Positions 7,057 through 14,288 of a stretch of 45,892 nucleotides of DNA are shown here, piece by piece (positions within the stretch are counted from its first letter, which is position 1; each line of letters begins with the position of its first letter). Below the pieces are notes generated by a model. That model searched no databases, was not told where the DNA came from, and worked only from the letters and a program-made list of their open reading frames with translations. The stretch comes from Verrucomicrobiia bacterium (GTDB taxonomy: Bacteria > Verrucomicrobiota > Verrucomicrobiia > Opitutales > Opitutaceae), in the NCBI GenBank assembly GCA_011525695.1, contig WYBX01000014.1, positions 1 through 45,892 of the forward strand, in the 5' to 3' direction. Position numbers and translations under genes: made by a program.

Positions 7057-8172
7057 ATGAAATACACCCCGGCAAAGCCGCCGCTCACGGGCGAGACGCT
7101 CGACTCGCTCGCCGCCACGCTCGAGGCGCGGCAGGAGCCGGCTTTCCGGGCCCGACAAATATTGGAGTGGGTCTACAAGAAGCGGGCCCGCTCCTGGGAT
7201 GAAATGACCAACCTGCCCATCGCCCTGCGCCAGTGGCTGGCGGAGACCTTCGACCTCATGCCGGCCTCACTCGTGATCGATCGGCAGTCCAGTGATGTCA
7301 CCGACAAGCTGCTCCTGGAGCTGCGCGACCGCTCGCTGATCGAGACCGTGATCATTCGCGCGCCCCAGGAAGGCGTCGGGCTCGAGCATTCCCGGAAGAC
7401 GATCTGCATCTCGACCCAGGTGGGCTGCGCGATGGGTTGCGTGTTCTGCGCCAGCGGGCTCGCCGGTTTGAAGCGCGATCTCAATGCCGGCGAGATTGTC
7501 GCCCAGCTTCTCCAGATTTGTTATCGCGAGGATGAGCGCACGCCCCGCGCCCGCTCGGAGCTGGCTTCGTTCGACAACATCGTCGTGATGGGCATGGGGG
7601 AGCCGCTTGCGAATTACGACCACCTCCTTCGCGCGCTCACCATCCTGAATGCGCCATGGGGGCTCGGTTTTGGCGCCCGCCGGGTCACCATCTCCACCAG
7701 CGGTCTCGTCCCCAGGATCCTGCAGCTGGCCGGCGAGGATCTCGGGTTCCGGCTCGCGGTTTCATTGCACGGCGCGACCGACGAGGTTCGGGAGAAGATC
7801 ATGCCCGTGAACCGCGCCTACCCGCTGGCGCAACTCCTGCCGGCAGTGAAAACCTTCGCCCAGCGTCACGGCCGGATGGTTACGCTCGAGTTCATCCTGA
7901 TCGAGGATGTCAACGATTCCATCGATCAGGCGGAGAAACTCCGGGACATCGCGCGCGACCTTCATGCGCACGTGAACCTAATCCCCTACAACACCGTGGC
8001 CGGGCTGCCTTGGAAGCGCCCCAGCCTCACCCGCCAGGAGCGGTTCGCGGGAATTCTGCGCGCCAGCCGCGTTTCAGTCACGCTCCGCCGCGAAAAAGGC
8101 CACGAAATCGATGCGGCCTGCGGGCAGCTGCGACTGAAAACCGAAAAGGACCGCGAGTTGACCGGCGCATGA
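7057..8172 (+). CDS. rlmN: 23S rRNA (adenine2503-C2)/tRNA(adenine37) methyltransferase RlmN
   Basis: A radical SAM enzyme that methylates C2 of A2503 in 23S rRNA and A37 in some tRNAs. The 371-aa length is typical. The radical SAM cysteine motif CAMGCVFC (C124, C128, C131) is clear, followed by NIVVMGMGEPLANYD and VTISTSGLVP, both standard for this family. The C-terminal GHEIDAACGQL carries the second catalytic cysteine. The N-terminal part FRARQILEWVYKKRARSWDEMTNLP is the usual accessory domain. The ATG at 7057 is chosen because the family homology starts just after it. Confidence 0.95.
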   Translation: MKYTPAKPPLTGETLDSLAATLEARQEPAFRARQILEWVYKKRARSWDEMTNLPIALRQWLAETFDLMPASLVIDRQSSDVTDKLLLELRDRSLIETVIIRAPQEGVGLEHSRKTICISTQVGCAMGCVFCASGLAGLKRDLNAGEIVAQLLQICYREDERTPRARSELASFDNIVVMGMGEPLANYDHLLRALTILNAPWGLGFGARRVTISTSGLVPRILQLAGEDLGFRLAVSLHGATDEVREKIMPVNRAYPLAQLLPAVKTFAQRHGRMVTLEFILIEDVNDSIDQAEKLRDIARDLHAHVNLIPYNTVAGLPWKRPSLTRQERFAGILRASRVSVTLRREKGHEIDAACGQLRLKTEKDRELTGA

Positions 8173-8317
8173 GCAGGCTCCACGAGCAGGAGAAAGTCGC
8201 CGGCCGCCCCTCGCATCCCCGGTCGGCAGCGCTGAAACCCTGCCACCCGGGACGTTGTTTTTTCTTGCGGCTGCCGCGCGGGATAATTTTTACCCGACGC
8301 TTCCAGTTGCAACCAAC

Positions 8318-8333
8318 ACGGAACTTGTTCCGT
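8318..8333. promoter_or_regulatory. Operator-like palindrome upstream of ABC exporter operon
   Basis: A perfect 16-bp palindrome ACGGAACTTGTTCCGT lies 40 bases before the ATPase start. Further upstream is GATAATTTTT (about 8281-8290), a possible -10 region. A repressor bound here would sit just after the transcription start. No regulator gene is adjacent, so the binding protein is unknown. Confidence 0.4.
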
Positions 8334-8373
8334 CTTGCCGGTCTCACCGCTCCATCCTGCCTGTTCTCGCCCC

Positions 8374-9093
8374 ATGATTGAAGTCAAAGGTCTCGTCAAA
8401 ACCTATGGCGCCAAACGCGCCGTCGACGGCGTCACGTTTTCCGTCCAGCGCGGCGAAATCCTGGGATTCCTGGGACCCAATGGCGCCGGCAAATCCACGA
8501 CGATGAAGATGATCACCGGCTTCCTGCGGCCGGACGCCGGTACCGCCACGGTCGATGGCATCGACGTCACCGCCGAGCCGGTCACGGTCAAGCGGAAGCT
8601 GGGCTACCTCGCCGAGAGCGCCCCCGCCTATCCGGAAATGACGGTCGAGGAATTCCTCCGGTTCATCGCCGATGTCCGCGGTTTTCACAACTCCAGCGCA
8701 GACGCCCCGATTGAACGCGCGATCAAGCTGACGCATCTCAACCCGGTCAGGAAGCAGACCATCGAGACCCTCTCGAAGGGCTTCAAGCAACGCGTGGGCT
8801 TTGCCCAGGCCCTGCTCCACGATCCCCCCGCACTCGTGCTCGACGAACCGACCGATGGGCTCGATCCCAACCAGAAGAATGAGGTCCGCGCCCTCATTCG
8901 GAACATGGCGGCGGAGAAGGCGGTGATCCTCTCCACCCACATCCTCGAGGAGGTGGACGCCGTCTGCACCCGGGTGATCATCATCTCCCGCGGCAAGCTT
9001 GTCGCCGACGAGACCCCCGCCCAGCTCCGGGCCCGCCAGCCCGGTGCGCGGCTGGACGAAATCTTCCGCAGCCTGACCCACGCAGATATCTGA
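8374..9093 (+). CDS. ABC transporter ATP-binding protein (GldA/NatA-type)
   Basis: A 239-aa ABC ATPase with Walker A GPNGAGKS (34-41), signature LSKGFKQR (about 132-139), Walker B ALVLDEPTDGLDP and the switch histidine in STHILEEV. The short C-terminus and TYGAKRAVDGV start resemble the ABC-2 exporter ATPases of the GldA/NatA/CcmA group. It is the first gene of a four-gene operon with an ABC-2 permease, a GldG-like protein and a DUF4340 protein. In Bacteroidetes, GldAFG is linked to gliding and secretion; in Verrucomicrobia and others the same set occurs without gliding, so the cargo is unknown. Confidence 0.93.
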   Translation: MIEVKGLVKTYGAKRAVDGVTFSVQRGEILGFLGPNGAGKSTTMKMITGFLRPDAGTATVDGIDVTAEPVTVKRKLGYLAESAPAYPEMTVEEFLRFIADVRGFHNSSADAPIERAIKLTHLNPVRKQTIETLSKGFKQRVGFAQALLHDPPALVLDEPTDGLDPNQKNEVRALIRNMAAEKAVILSTHILEEVDAVCTRVIIISRGKLVADETPAQLRARQPGARLDEIFRSLTHADI

Positions 9094-9106
9094 TGCGCTC
9101 CGCGCT

Positions 9107-9217
9107 GGACCATGGACCAGGGACCAAGGACCAAGGGGAAATTCAGCCCCTTACCTTTTCCCCAGTCGATGGTACGCGGTCCCTGGTCCCTAGTCCCTAG
9201 TCCCTGGTCCCTAGTCC
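9107..9217. repeat. Palindromic heptad array (GGACCA / TAGTCCC units)
   Basis: Left arm: repeated GGACCATGGACCAGGGACCA-type units; right arm: GGTCCCTAGTCCCTAGTCCC-type units. The arms are complementary overall and enclose a low-repeat loop. It lies in the 132-base gap between the ATPase and permease genes of one operon, so a large RNA hairpin would form in the operon transcript. It is one of several such arrays in the window. Confidence 0.8.
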
Positions 9218-9225
9218 TCTTATCC

Positions 9226-9951
9226 ATGCGCCAAATCTCTCCGGTCTTCAAACGCGAGTTTCTCGGCTATTTTCGCTCACCGGTCGCTTACGTCTTCCTC
9301 GTCGCCTTCCTCGTGATTTCCGTCTCGCTGGCGTTCTCCCGCTACGGGGGATTCTTCCGGGCCGGGATCGCGGGGATGGAGAGCTACTTCACGTTCTACC
9401 CTTGGCTCTTCCTCTTCATCGTGCCCGCTGCAGGCATGCGGCTATGGTCGGAGGAAAAGCGCTCGGGGACGGTCGAACTGCTCTTCACCCTGCCGGTCAC
9501 CACGCTCGAGGCGGTCGTAGGGAAGTTTCTTGCCGGCTGGGCCTTCCTCGCCATCGCCGTCCTGCTCAGCTTCCCGATGGCAATCACGGTCGGCTACCTG
9601 GGCGATCCGGACTGGGGCGTGATCCTGACAACCTACTTCGGCGCGATCCTGATGGCCGGTGGCTATCTCGGCGTCTGCGCACTCGCCTCCGCCCTGACCA
9701 AGAACCAGGTCATCAGCTACGTCCTCAGCCTTGGCGCCTGCGCCGTGCTCCTGTTCCTCGGCTTCAGCAGCTTCACCGAGACGCTCGAAGGCTGGTTCCC
9801 GGTCGCGGTCGCCGATGCCCTCTCGAACTTCAGCTTCATCACCCATTACGACGCGTTCACGAAGGGCCTGATCGACCCGAAGGATGTCGTGTTCTTCCTC
9901 TCCCTGATGGGCTTCACCCTTTTCCTCAACGTCATCGTCCTGGAACGCTGA
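9226..9951 (+). CDS. ABC-2 type transporter permease (GldF-like)
   Basis: A 241-aa integral membrane protein with about six hydrophobic segments, starting KREFLGYFRSPVAYVFL, the typical amphipathic entry plus first helix of ABC-2 permeases. EEKRSGTVELLFTLPVT is the conserved cytoplasmic loop of the GldF/NosY group. The ATG at 9226 follows the palindromic array directly. Its partner ATPase is upstream, and the GldG-like and DUF4340 proteins follow, so the four probably form one envelope export complex. Confidence 0.9.
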   Translation: MRQISPVFKREFLGYFRSPVAYVFLVAFLVISVSLAFSRYGGFFRAGIAGMESYFTFYPWLFLFIVPAAGMRLWSEEKRSGTVELLFTLPVTTLEAVVGKFLAGWAFLAIAVLLSFPMAITVGYLGDPDWGVILTTYFGAILMAGGYLGVCALASALTKNQVISYVLSLGACAVLLFLGFSSFTETLEGWFPVAVADALSNFSFITHYDAFTKGLIDPKDVVFFLSLMGFTLFLNVIVLER

Positions 9952-10000
9952 CACCCCGGCTCCCTTTGCAAATGTCAACTTCCCCTCGCGCGCCGCGCCC

Positions 10001-11923
10001 ATGAAACCTGGCAGCAAACTCCTCGCCGTCGCCCTGCTCTTCCTCGGGCTGGTGCTGGTCAACTACCTCGCCTCCTCCATCCCGGCCCGGCTCGATGCCA
10101 CTGCCGATTCGATCTATTCCCTCTCCAACGGGACCAACGCGATGCTCGCCAAGATCGAGGAACCCGTCACCCTGGAACTCTATTTTTCCAAGGACGCCAG
10201 CGGGCTGCCGATCGCCTACAAGAACTATGCGGCGCGCGTGGAGGAAATGCTCCGCCAGTACGTCCGCGCCTCGCGCGGCAAGGTCTCCCTGCAGGTGATC
10301 AACCCGCGACCGGACACGCCGGAGGAGGAAAAGGCGACGGCGGCCGGCCTGACACCGCAGGTCTCCCAGCAGGGCGGGGAGCAGTTCTTCTTCGGGCTCG
10401 TGGTCACCCAGGCCGACCAGCAAAAGACGATCCCGGCATTCACGCCCCAGCGGGAGCAGTTCCTCGAATACGACCTGTCGAAGCTGGTTTATGCCGTGCA
10501 GCAGTTCGACAAGCCCAAACTCGGGCTGCTGACGAGTCTGCCGCTGCAGGGCACGAGCCCCCAGGAGATGCAGATGATGATGATGATGCGGCAGCAGCCG
10601 CAGCCCAGCCAGTTCGTGGTCAACGAGTGGGAGCAGGCGTTCGAAATCGAGCGCGTCGAACCCAGCGCCACCGAACTGCCCTCCGGGCTGGATCTCCTCG
10701 TCATCGCCCATCCGCAAAACCTTTCCGAACCGCTATTGTTCGCGATCGACCAGTTTCTGCTGGGCGGCAAGCCCGTGTTCCTCGCGCTGGATCCGTCTTC
10801 ACAGCATTTCAAGCGGCAAAGCAACCCGCAGCAGATGATGATGGGCGGCGGCCCGCAGAACGTCTCGAGCGATTTGCCCACCCTGCTGAACGCCTATGGC
10901 ATCCAGTACGACGCCCAGAAGGTCGTGGGCGATCTCGAGAATGCCACCCAGGTCCAGACCGGAGGCGGCGGCATCGCCCGGCTTCCCATCTGGATCAGCC
11001 TGCGGCAGGAGAATTTCAATTCCACCGCGCTGGCCACCGCCCAGCTCAATTCTGCGATGTTCATCGAGCCAGGCAGCCTCTCGGCCACCGCCGGCAGCAC
11101 GCTCACGTTCACTCCGCTCATCGAAACCTCCGAACAGGCGGGCACCGTCGAGGCCATGATGCTCCAGTTTGCCCAACCGGAGGATGTCAGCCGCCAGATC
11201 ACGCCCAGCGGCCGGAAGACCATCGCCGCGCTCGTCACCGGCAAGTTCAAGAGCGCGTTCCCCAACGGCGCGCCGAAACCGGAGAAGCCTGCCGATGACG
11301 CCGCCAAGTCGGACGACAGCGACGCGGCCGCCAAGGCGAAGGAACCCGAGCCGCCCGCCGCACCCCATCTCACCGAATCGAAGGACAGCTCCACCCTTTT
11401 CGTCATCGCCGACACCGACTGGCTCTTCGACGATTACTCGCTGCGCAAATACAACTTCTTCGGCCAGACCGCGGCGGAGCCGTTCAACGACAACCTCGCC
11501 CTCGCGGCAAACACGGTGGAATTCCTCGGTGGCTCGCAGGACCTGATCTCGATTCGCGGCAAGGGAACCTCACTCCGGCCCTTCACCGTGGTGCGCAAGA
11601 TGGAGGCTGAGGCGCAGAAGCGCTACCAGGAGAAACTCACCGCGGTTGATGCCGAACTCAGCCAGCTCGCCGCGGATCTTTCGAAGCTCCAGGGCGAGAC
11701 GACCACCGGCAACCGGCTGGTGGCGACTCCCGAGATGGCGAAGCGAATCGAGGAATTCCAGAAGCAGCAGGCCGCCAAGCGCGGCGAACGGCGCGAAATC
11801 CGCCGCGCCCTGCGTGAGGATATCGACCGGCTCGAGAACCGGCTCCTGATCATCAACCTGCTGGCCACCCCGGTGCTCGTCGGCGCATTCGGCCTGTGGT
11901 TCCACCGCCGGAGAAAACAGTGA
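10001..11923 (+). CDS. GldG-like ABC exporter auxiliary protein
   Basis: A 640-aa protein with an N-terminal membrane helix (about residues 6-26), a large extracytoplasmic region and a C-terminal helix (about 617-633, LLIINLLATPVLVGAF) with a basic RRRKQ tail. LDATADSIYSLSNGT followed by VTLELYFSKD is the usual opening of the GldG/ABC_transp_aux family, whose Rossmann-like domain is related to IFT52. A Met/Gln-rich insertion lies at about 188-207, an Ala/Lys/Glu/Pro-rich linker at about 420-455 and a coiled coil at about 540-610. It is encoded 49 bases after the permease and 7 bases before the DUF4340 gene. Confidence 0.85.
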   Translation: MKPGSKLLAVALLFLGLVLVNYLASSIPARLDATADSIYSLSNGTNAMLAKIEEPVTLELYFSKDASGLPIAYKNYAARVEEMLRQYVRASRGKVSLQVINPRPDTPEEEKATAAGLTPQVSQQGGEQFFFGLVVTQADQQKTIPAFTPQREQFLEYDLSKLVYAVQQFDKPKLGLLTSLPLQGTSPQEMQMMMMMRQQPQPSQFVVNEWEQAFEIERVEPSATELPSGLDLLVIAHPQNLSEPLLFAIDQFLLGGKPVFLALDPSSQHFKRQSNPQQMMMGGGPQNVSSDLPTLLNAYGIQYDAQKVVGDLENATQVQTGGGGIARLPIWISLRQENFNSTALATAQLNSAMFIEPGSLSATAGSTLTFTPLIETSEQAGTVEAMMLQFAQPEDVSRQITPSGRKTIAALVTGKFKSAFPNGAPKPEKPADDAAKSDDSDAAAKAKEPEPPAAPHLTESKDSSTLFVIADTDWLFDDYSLRKYNFFGQTAAEPFNDNLALAANTVEFLGGSQDLISIRGKGTSLRPFTVVRKMEAEAQKRYQEKLTAVDAELSQLAADLSKLQGETTTGNRLVATPEMAKRIEEFQKQQAAKRGERREIRRALREDIDRLENRLLIINLLATPVLVGAFGLWFHRRRKQ

Positions 11924-11930
11924 CTCCCCG

Positions 11931-13085
11931 ATGAAACTGAAGACCCTCATTGTCACCGTCGCCGTGCTCGCGGCGCTGTCACTCGTCGTCTTTATCGTGC
12001 GGCGCCCCCCTGCTCCACCGTCTGCCGATCCGCGGATCGGCCAGCCGCTGGTGGAATCCGCCACGGTTGAGCAGGCGGCCAAGCTGGAAATCACCGATGC
12101 CGGCAAGACCGTCACGCTCACCCGGCAGCCCGACGGCACCTGGCGGGTGCCGAGTTATCATGATTTCCCCGCCGATTTCCAGAAGCTCACCCGGCTGGTC
12201 GGGGACCTGACCGGGGCGAAGATCCAGCGGCTCGTCACCACCAACCCGGACCGAATCGCCCGGCTCGAGTTCAAGGACACCACCCTCTCGCTGCGGGACG
12301 CAGCCGACAAGGTGCTTTGGACGATCACGCTGGGCCGGACGCCGGAGGCCGGCAGCGGCCGGTTCGTGCGGTTCGGCGACGAACCGAAGGCCTATCTTGC
12401 CAACCTGAGCGCCTGGCTCGATCCCGAGCCGAGGAACTGGGCGCAGGCCGAGATTTTGAACCTGAAGCCCGACGATGTAGCCAAGGTTGAAATCCCTTTC
12501 CCCGACAGTGCCGCCGTCACCGTCTCACGCGCCAAGGCCGCCGATCCGTGGACGTCGGAGCGGACGCCGGATGGCCAGCAGGTGAAGGCCGACAAAATCA
12601 CCTCCGTCCTGAACTCCCTCGGAACACTGCGGTTCAGTGACACCACCGAGCTCAACGATCCCAATGTGGTCGCGGCCAAGGCCAATGCGCGTCCGTTCAA
12701 ATTCACGACCTTCGATGGCAAGACGATCACGATCGCGCTCGGCCGCAAACCCGAGGAAAAGAAGCTCAAGCCACCGGAGCCTGCCGGTCCCGCGTCACTG
12801 GGAAGCGTCACCGATCTCGCGAAACAGGATTCGGCCAAGAAGGACGAGGAGAAGAAGGATGATCCGCTGGCTCCGGAGTTCGAGACCATCCCGGCCGGCC
12901 CGGTCTATGCCTTCGTGACGCACAGCGACGCGTCGGCTCCGATCAATGCCCTGATGGCGAAGCGTGCGTTCCAGATCGCCGAGTACACCTTCACCGGCCT
13001 TCCCCAGAAATCCGAGGAATTGTTCGAACCTGCACCGGCGCCCCCGCCGGCAGCCGCCGCTCCAGCCGAGTCGAAGCAGCCTTGA
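11931..13085 (+). CDS. DUF4340 domain protein of ABC exporter operon
   Basis: A 384-aa protein with one N-terminal membrane helix (LIVTVAVLAALSLVVFIV) and a repetitive extracytoplasmic region of the DUF4340 type: KLEITDAGKTVTLTRQPDGTWRVPSYHDFPAD, then a second similar beta-rich unit (AKVEIPFPDSAAVTVSRAK...WTSERTPDGQQVKADKI). A Lys/Glu/Asp-rich linker lies at about 280-310 and the tail is Pro/Ala-rich. DUF4340 proteins habitually follow GldG-like genes, which supports a joint complex. The biochemical role is unknown. Confidence 0.8.
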   Translation: MKLKTLIVTVAVLAALSLVVFIVRRPPAPPSADPRIGQPLVESATVEQAAKLEITDAGKTVTLTRQPDGTWRVPSYHDFPADFQKLTRLVGDLTGAKIQRLVTTNPDRIARLEFKDTTLSLRDAADKVLWTITLGRTPEAGSGRFVRFGDEPKAYLANLSAWLDPEPRNWAQAEILNLKPDDVAKVEIPFPDSAAVTVSRAKAADPWTSERTPDGQQVKADKITSVLNSLGTLRFSDTTELNDPNVVAAKANARPFKFTTFDGKTITIALGRKPEEKKLKPPEPAGPASLGSVTDLAKQDSAKKDEEKKDDPLAPEFETIPAGPVYAFVTHSDASAPINALMAKRAFQIAEYTFTGLPQKSEELFEPAPAPPPAAAAPAESKQP

Positions 13086-13095
13086 TCTGAGGCGA

Positions 13096-13239
13096 TTCAA
13101 TTGGGAACCGCGAAGAGCGCGAAGCGGCGCGAGGTCTGAGCCAGCGGAGCTTGGCTCGTCCTGGGGCAGCTCGCCATTTGCCAGGAGCGTAAGGTTCTCC
13201 GAACTCCCTCCGCGAGTCTTCGCGTGCTTCGCGGTTGAA
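13096..13239. repeat. Palindromic array (CGCGAAG units)
   Basis: Left arm AACCGCGAAGAGCGCGAAG (from 13106) matches right arm CTTCGCGTGCTTCGCGGTT (to 13236) in reverse complement, with flanking TTCAA/TTGAA. It fills most of the gap between the exporter operon and metF. No metF-related riboswitch was recognised in the remaining bases, but CCCCGC (near 13290) and GCGGGG (near 13327) can pair shortly before the metF start. Confidence 0.75.
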
Positions 13240-13335
13240 TGGTATGGCAGGTTCGGGATTCCACTCTCTTGAAGGAATCGGTGACGCACTCCCCGCTTTA
13301 CGCCCGGAGGCGTTTCCCCTTCCGTCGCGGGGTTC

Positions 13336-14214
13336 ATGACGCCTGATCGGTGCATCTCAGATCTATTTCCACTCAAGCGGCCGGTTCGCTCGCTCGAGTT
13401 TTTTCCGCCCAGGGATGACGCGGGTATCGAGGCATTGCGGGCAACCGCCGCCACGCTGCAGCGGATGAAACCCGACTTTGTCTCGGTCACCTACGGCGCC
13501 GGCGGCTCCACCCGCGACCGCACCGCCCAGGTCAGCGCCATGCTCCGCTCGGAGTTCGGATTCACGGTGATGCCTCACCTCACCTGCGTCGGCCATTCGA
13601 GAACCGAACTCGCCGCGATTGCCGAGCGCGTCCATGCCGGCGGGTTTCGCAACGTCATGACGCTTCGCGGAGACCCTCCCAAGGGAGCCAGTGAATTCAA
13701 GGCCGCCTCCGATGGGCTCCAACATGCCAACGAACTGGTCGCCCTGCTCAAGCAGCGGCACGCTGACTTTTGCCTCGGCGTTGCCGGCTATCCGGAGAAA
13801 CACCCGGAGGCCCCCTCGCTGGATGTCGATCTGACGAACCTGAAACGGAAGGTCGACGCCGGCGCCGACTTCGTCACCACGCAGCTTTTCTTCGACAATG
13901 CCGTCTATTACCGCTTCGTCGAAAAATGCCGCGCCAATGGGATCCATGTTCCGATCGTCCCGGGGATCATGCCAGTGGTGTCATTGAAGCAGATCCAGCG
14001 TTTCACCCAGATGTGCGGCGCGTCGCTGCCCGCGCAGCTAATCACCCGCCTGGAGGTCGCGGCGGAGAACACCGATGTGCTGGAGACGATCGGGATCGAC
14101 TGGGCTCTGACGCAAATTCGCGGGCTCCTCGCGAACGGTGCGCCGGGCTATCATCTCTACGTCCTGAATCGCGCCAAGGGCGCCCTCGCGCTGGCAGCGG
14201 GCCTGGCGGCCTGA
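13336..14214 (+). CDS. metF: Methylenetetrahydrofolate reductase
   Basis: MetF reduces 5,10-methylene-THF to 5-methyl-THF with an FAD cofactor, supplying methyl groups for methionine. At 292 aa it matches the bacterial enzyme. Seen: SLEFFPPRDD near the N-terminus (catalytic Glu of EFFPP), FVSVTYGAGGSTRDRT, MPHLTCVGHSRTEL, VMTLRGDPPKG, and GADFVTTQLFFDN, all standard FAD/folate-binding segments. The gene stands alone between two repeat elements. Confidence 0.93.
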   Translation: MTPDRCISDLFPLKRPVRSLEFFPPRDDAGIEALRATAATLQRMKPDFVSVTYGAGGSTRDRTAQVSAMLRSEFGFTVMPHLTCVGHSRTELAAIAERVHAGGFRNVMTLRGDPPKGASEFKAASDGLQHANELVALLKQRHADFCLGVAGYPEKHPEAPSLDVDLTNLKRKVDAGADFVTTQLFFDNAVYYRFVEKCRANGIHVPIVPGIMPVVSLKQIQRFTQMCGASLPAQLITRLEVAAENTDVLETIGIDWALTQIRGLLANGAPGYHLYVLNRAKGALALAAGLAA

Positions 14215-14220
14215 CCGTCC

Positions 14221-14251
14221 GTAGCAGGCGCAGTCCTGCTGCGCCCGGCTA
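14221..14251. repeat. REP-like hairpin, possible bidirectional terminator
   Basis: GTAGC/GCTAC outer and GGCGCAG/CTGCGCC inner arms form a strong hairpin just after metF and before the convergent 809-aa gene. The same wording (GCGCAG...CTGCGCC with GTAG ends) returns in a longer form at 38839-38912, so it belongs to a repeat family. It may end transcription from both sides. Confidence 0.6.
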
Positions 14252-14288
14252 CGCAATCTTGTCTCGCGAGAGCGCGAGTTCCTGCGGA

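Noticed and set aside
8176..8317. Promoter TTGCGG...GATAAT before the exporter operon
   Set aside because: The spacing between the boxes is only about 11 bases, too short for a sigma-70 promoter; only the GATAAT is noted.
13240..13335. Possible SAM or SAH riboswitch before metF
   Set aside because: A CCCCGC/GCGGGG pairing is possible, but none of the conserved core sequences of SAM-I, SAM-II or SAH riboswitches was found.
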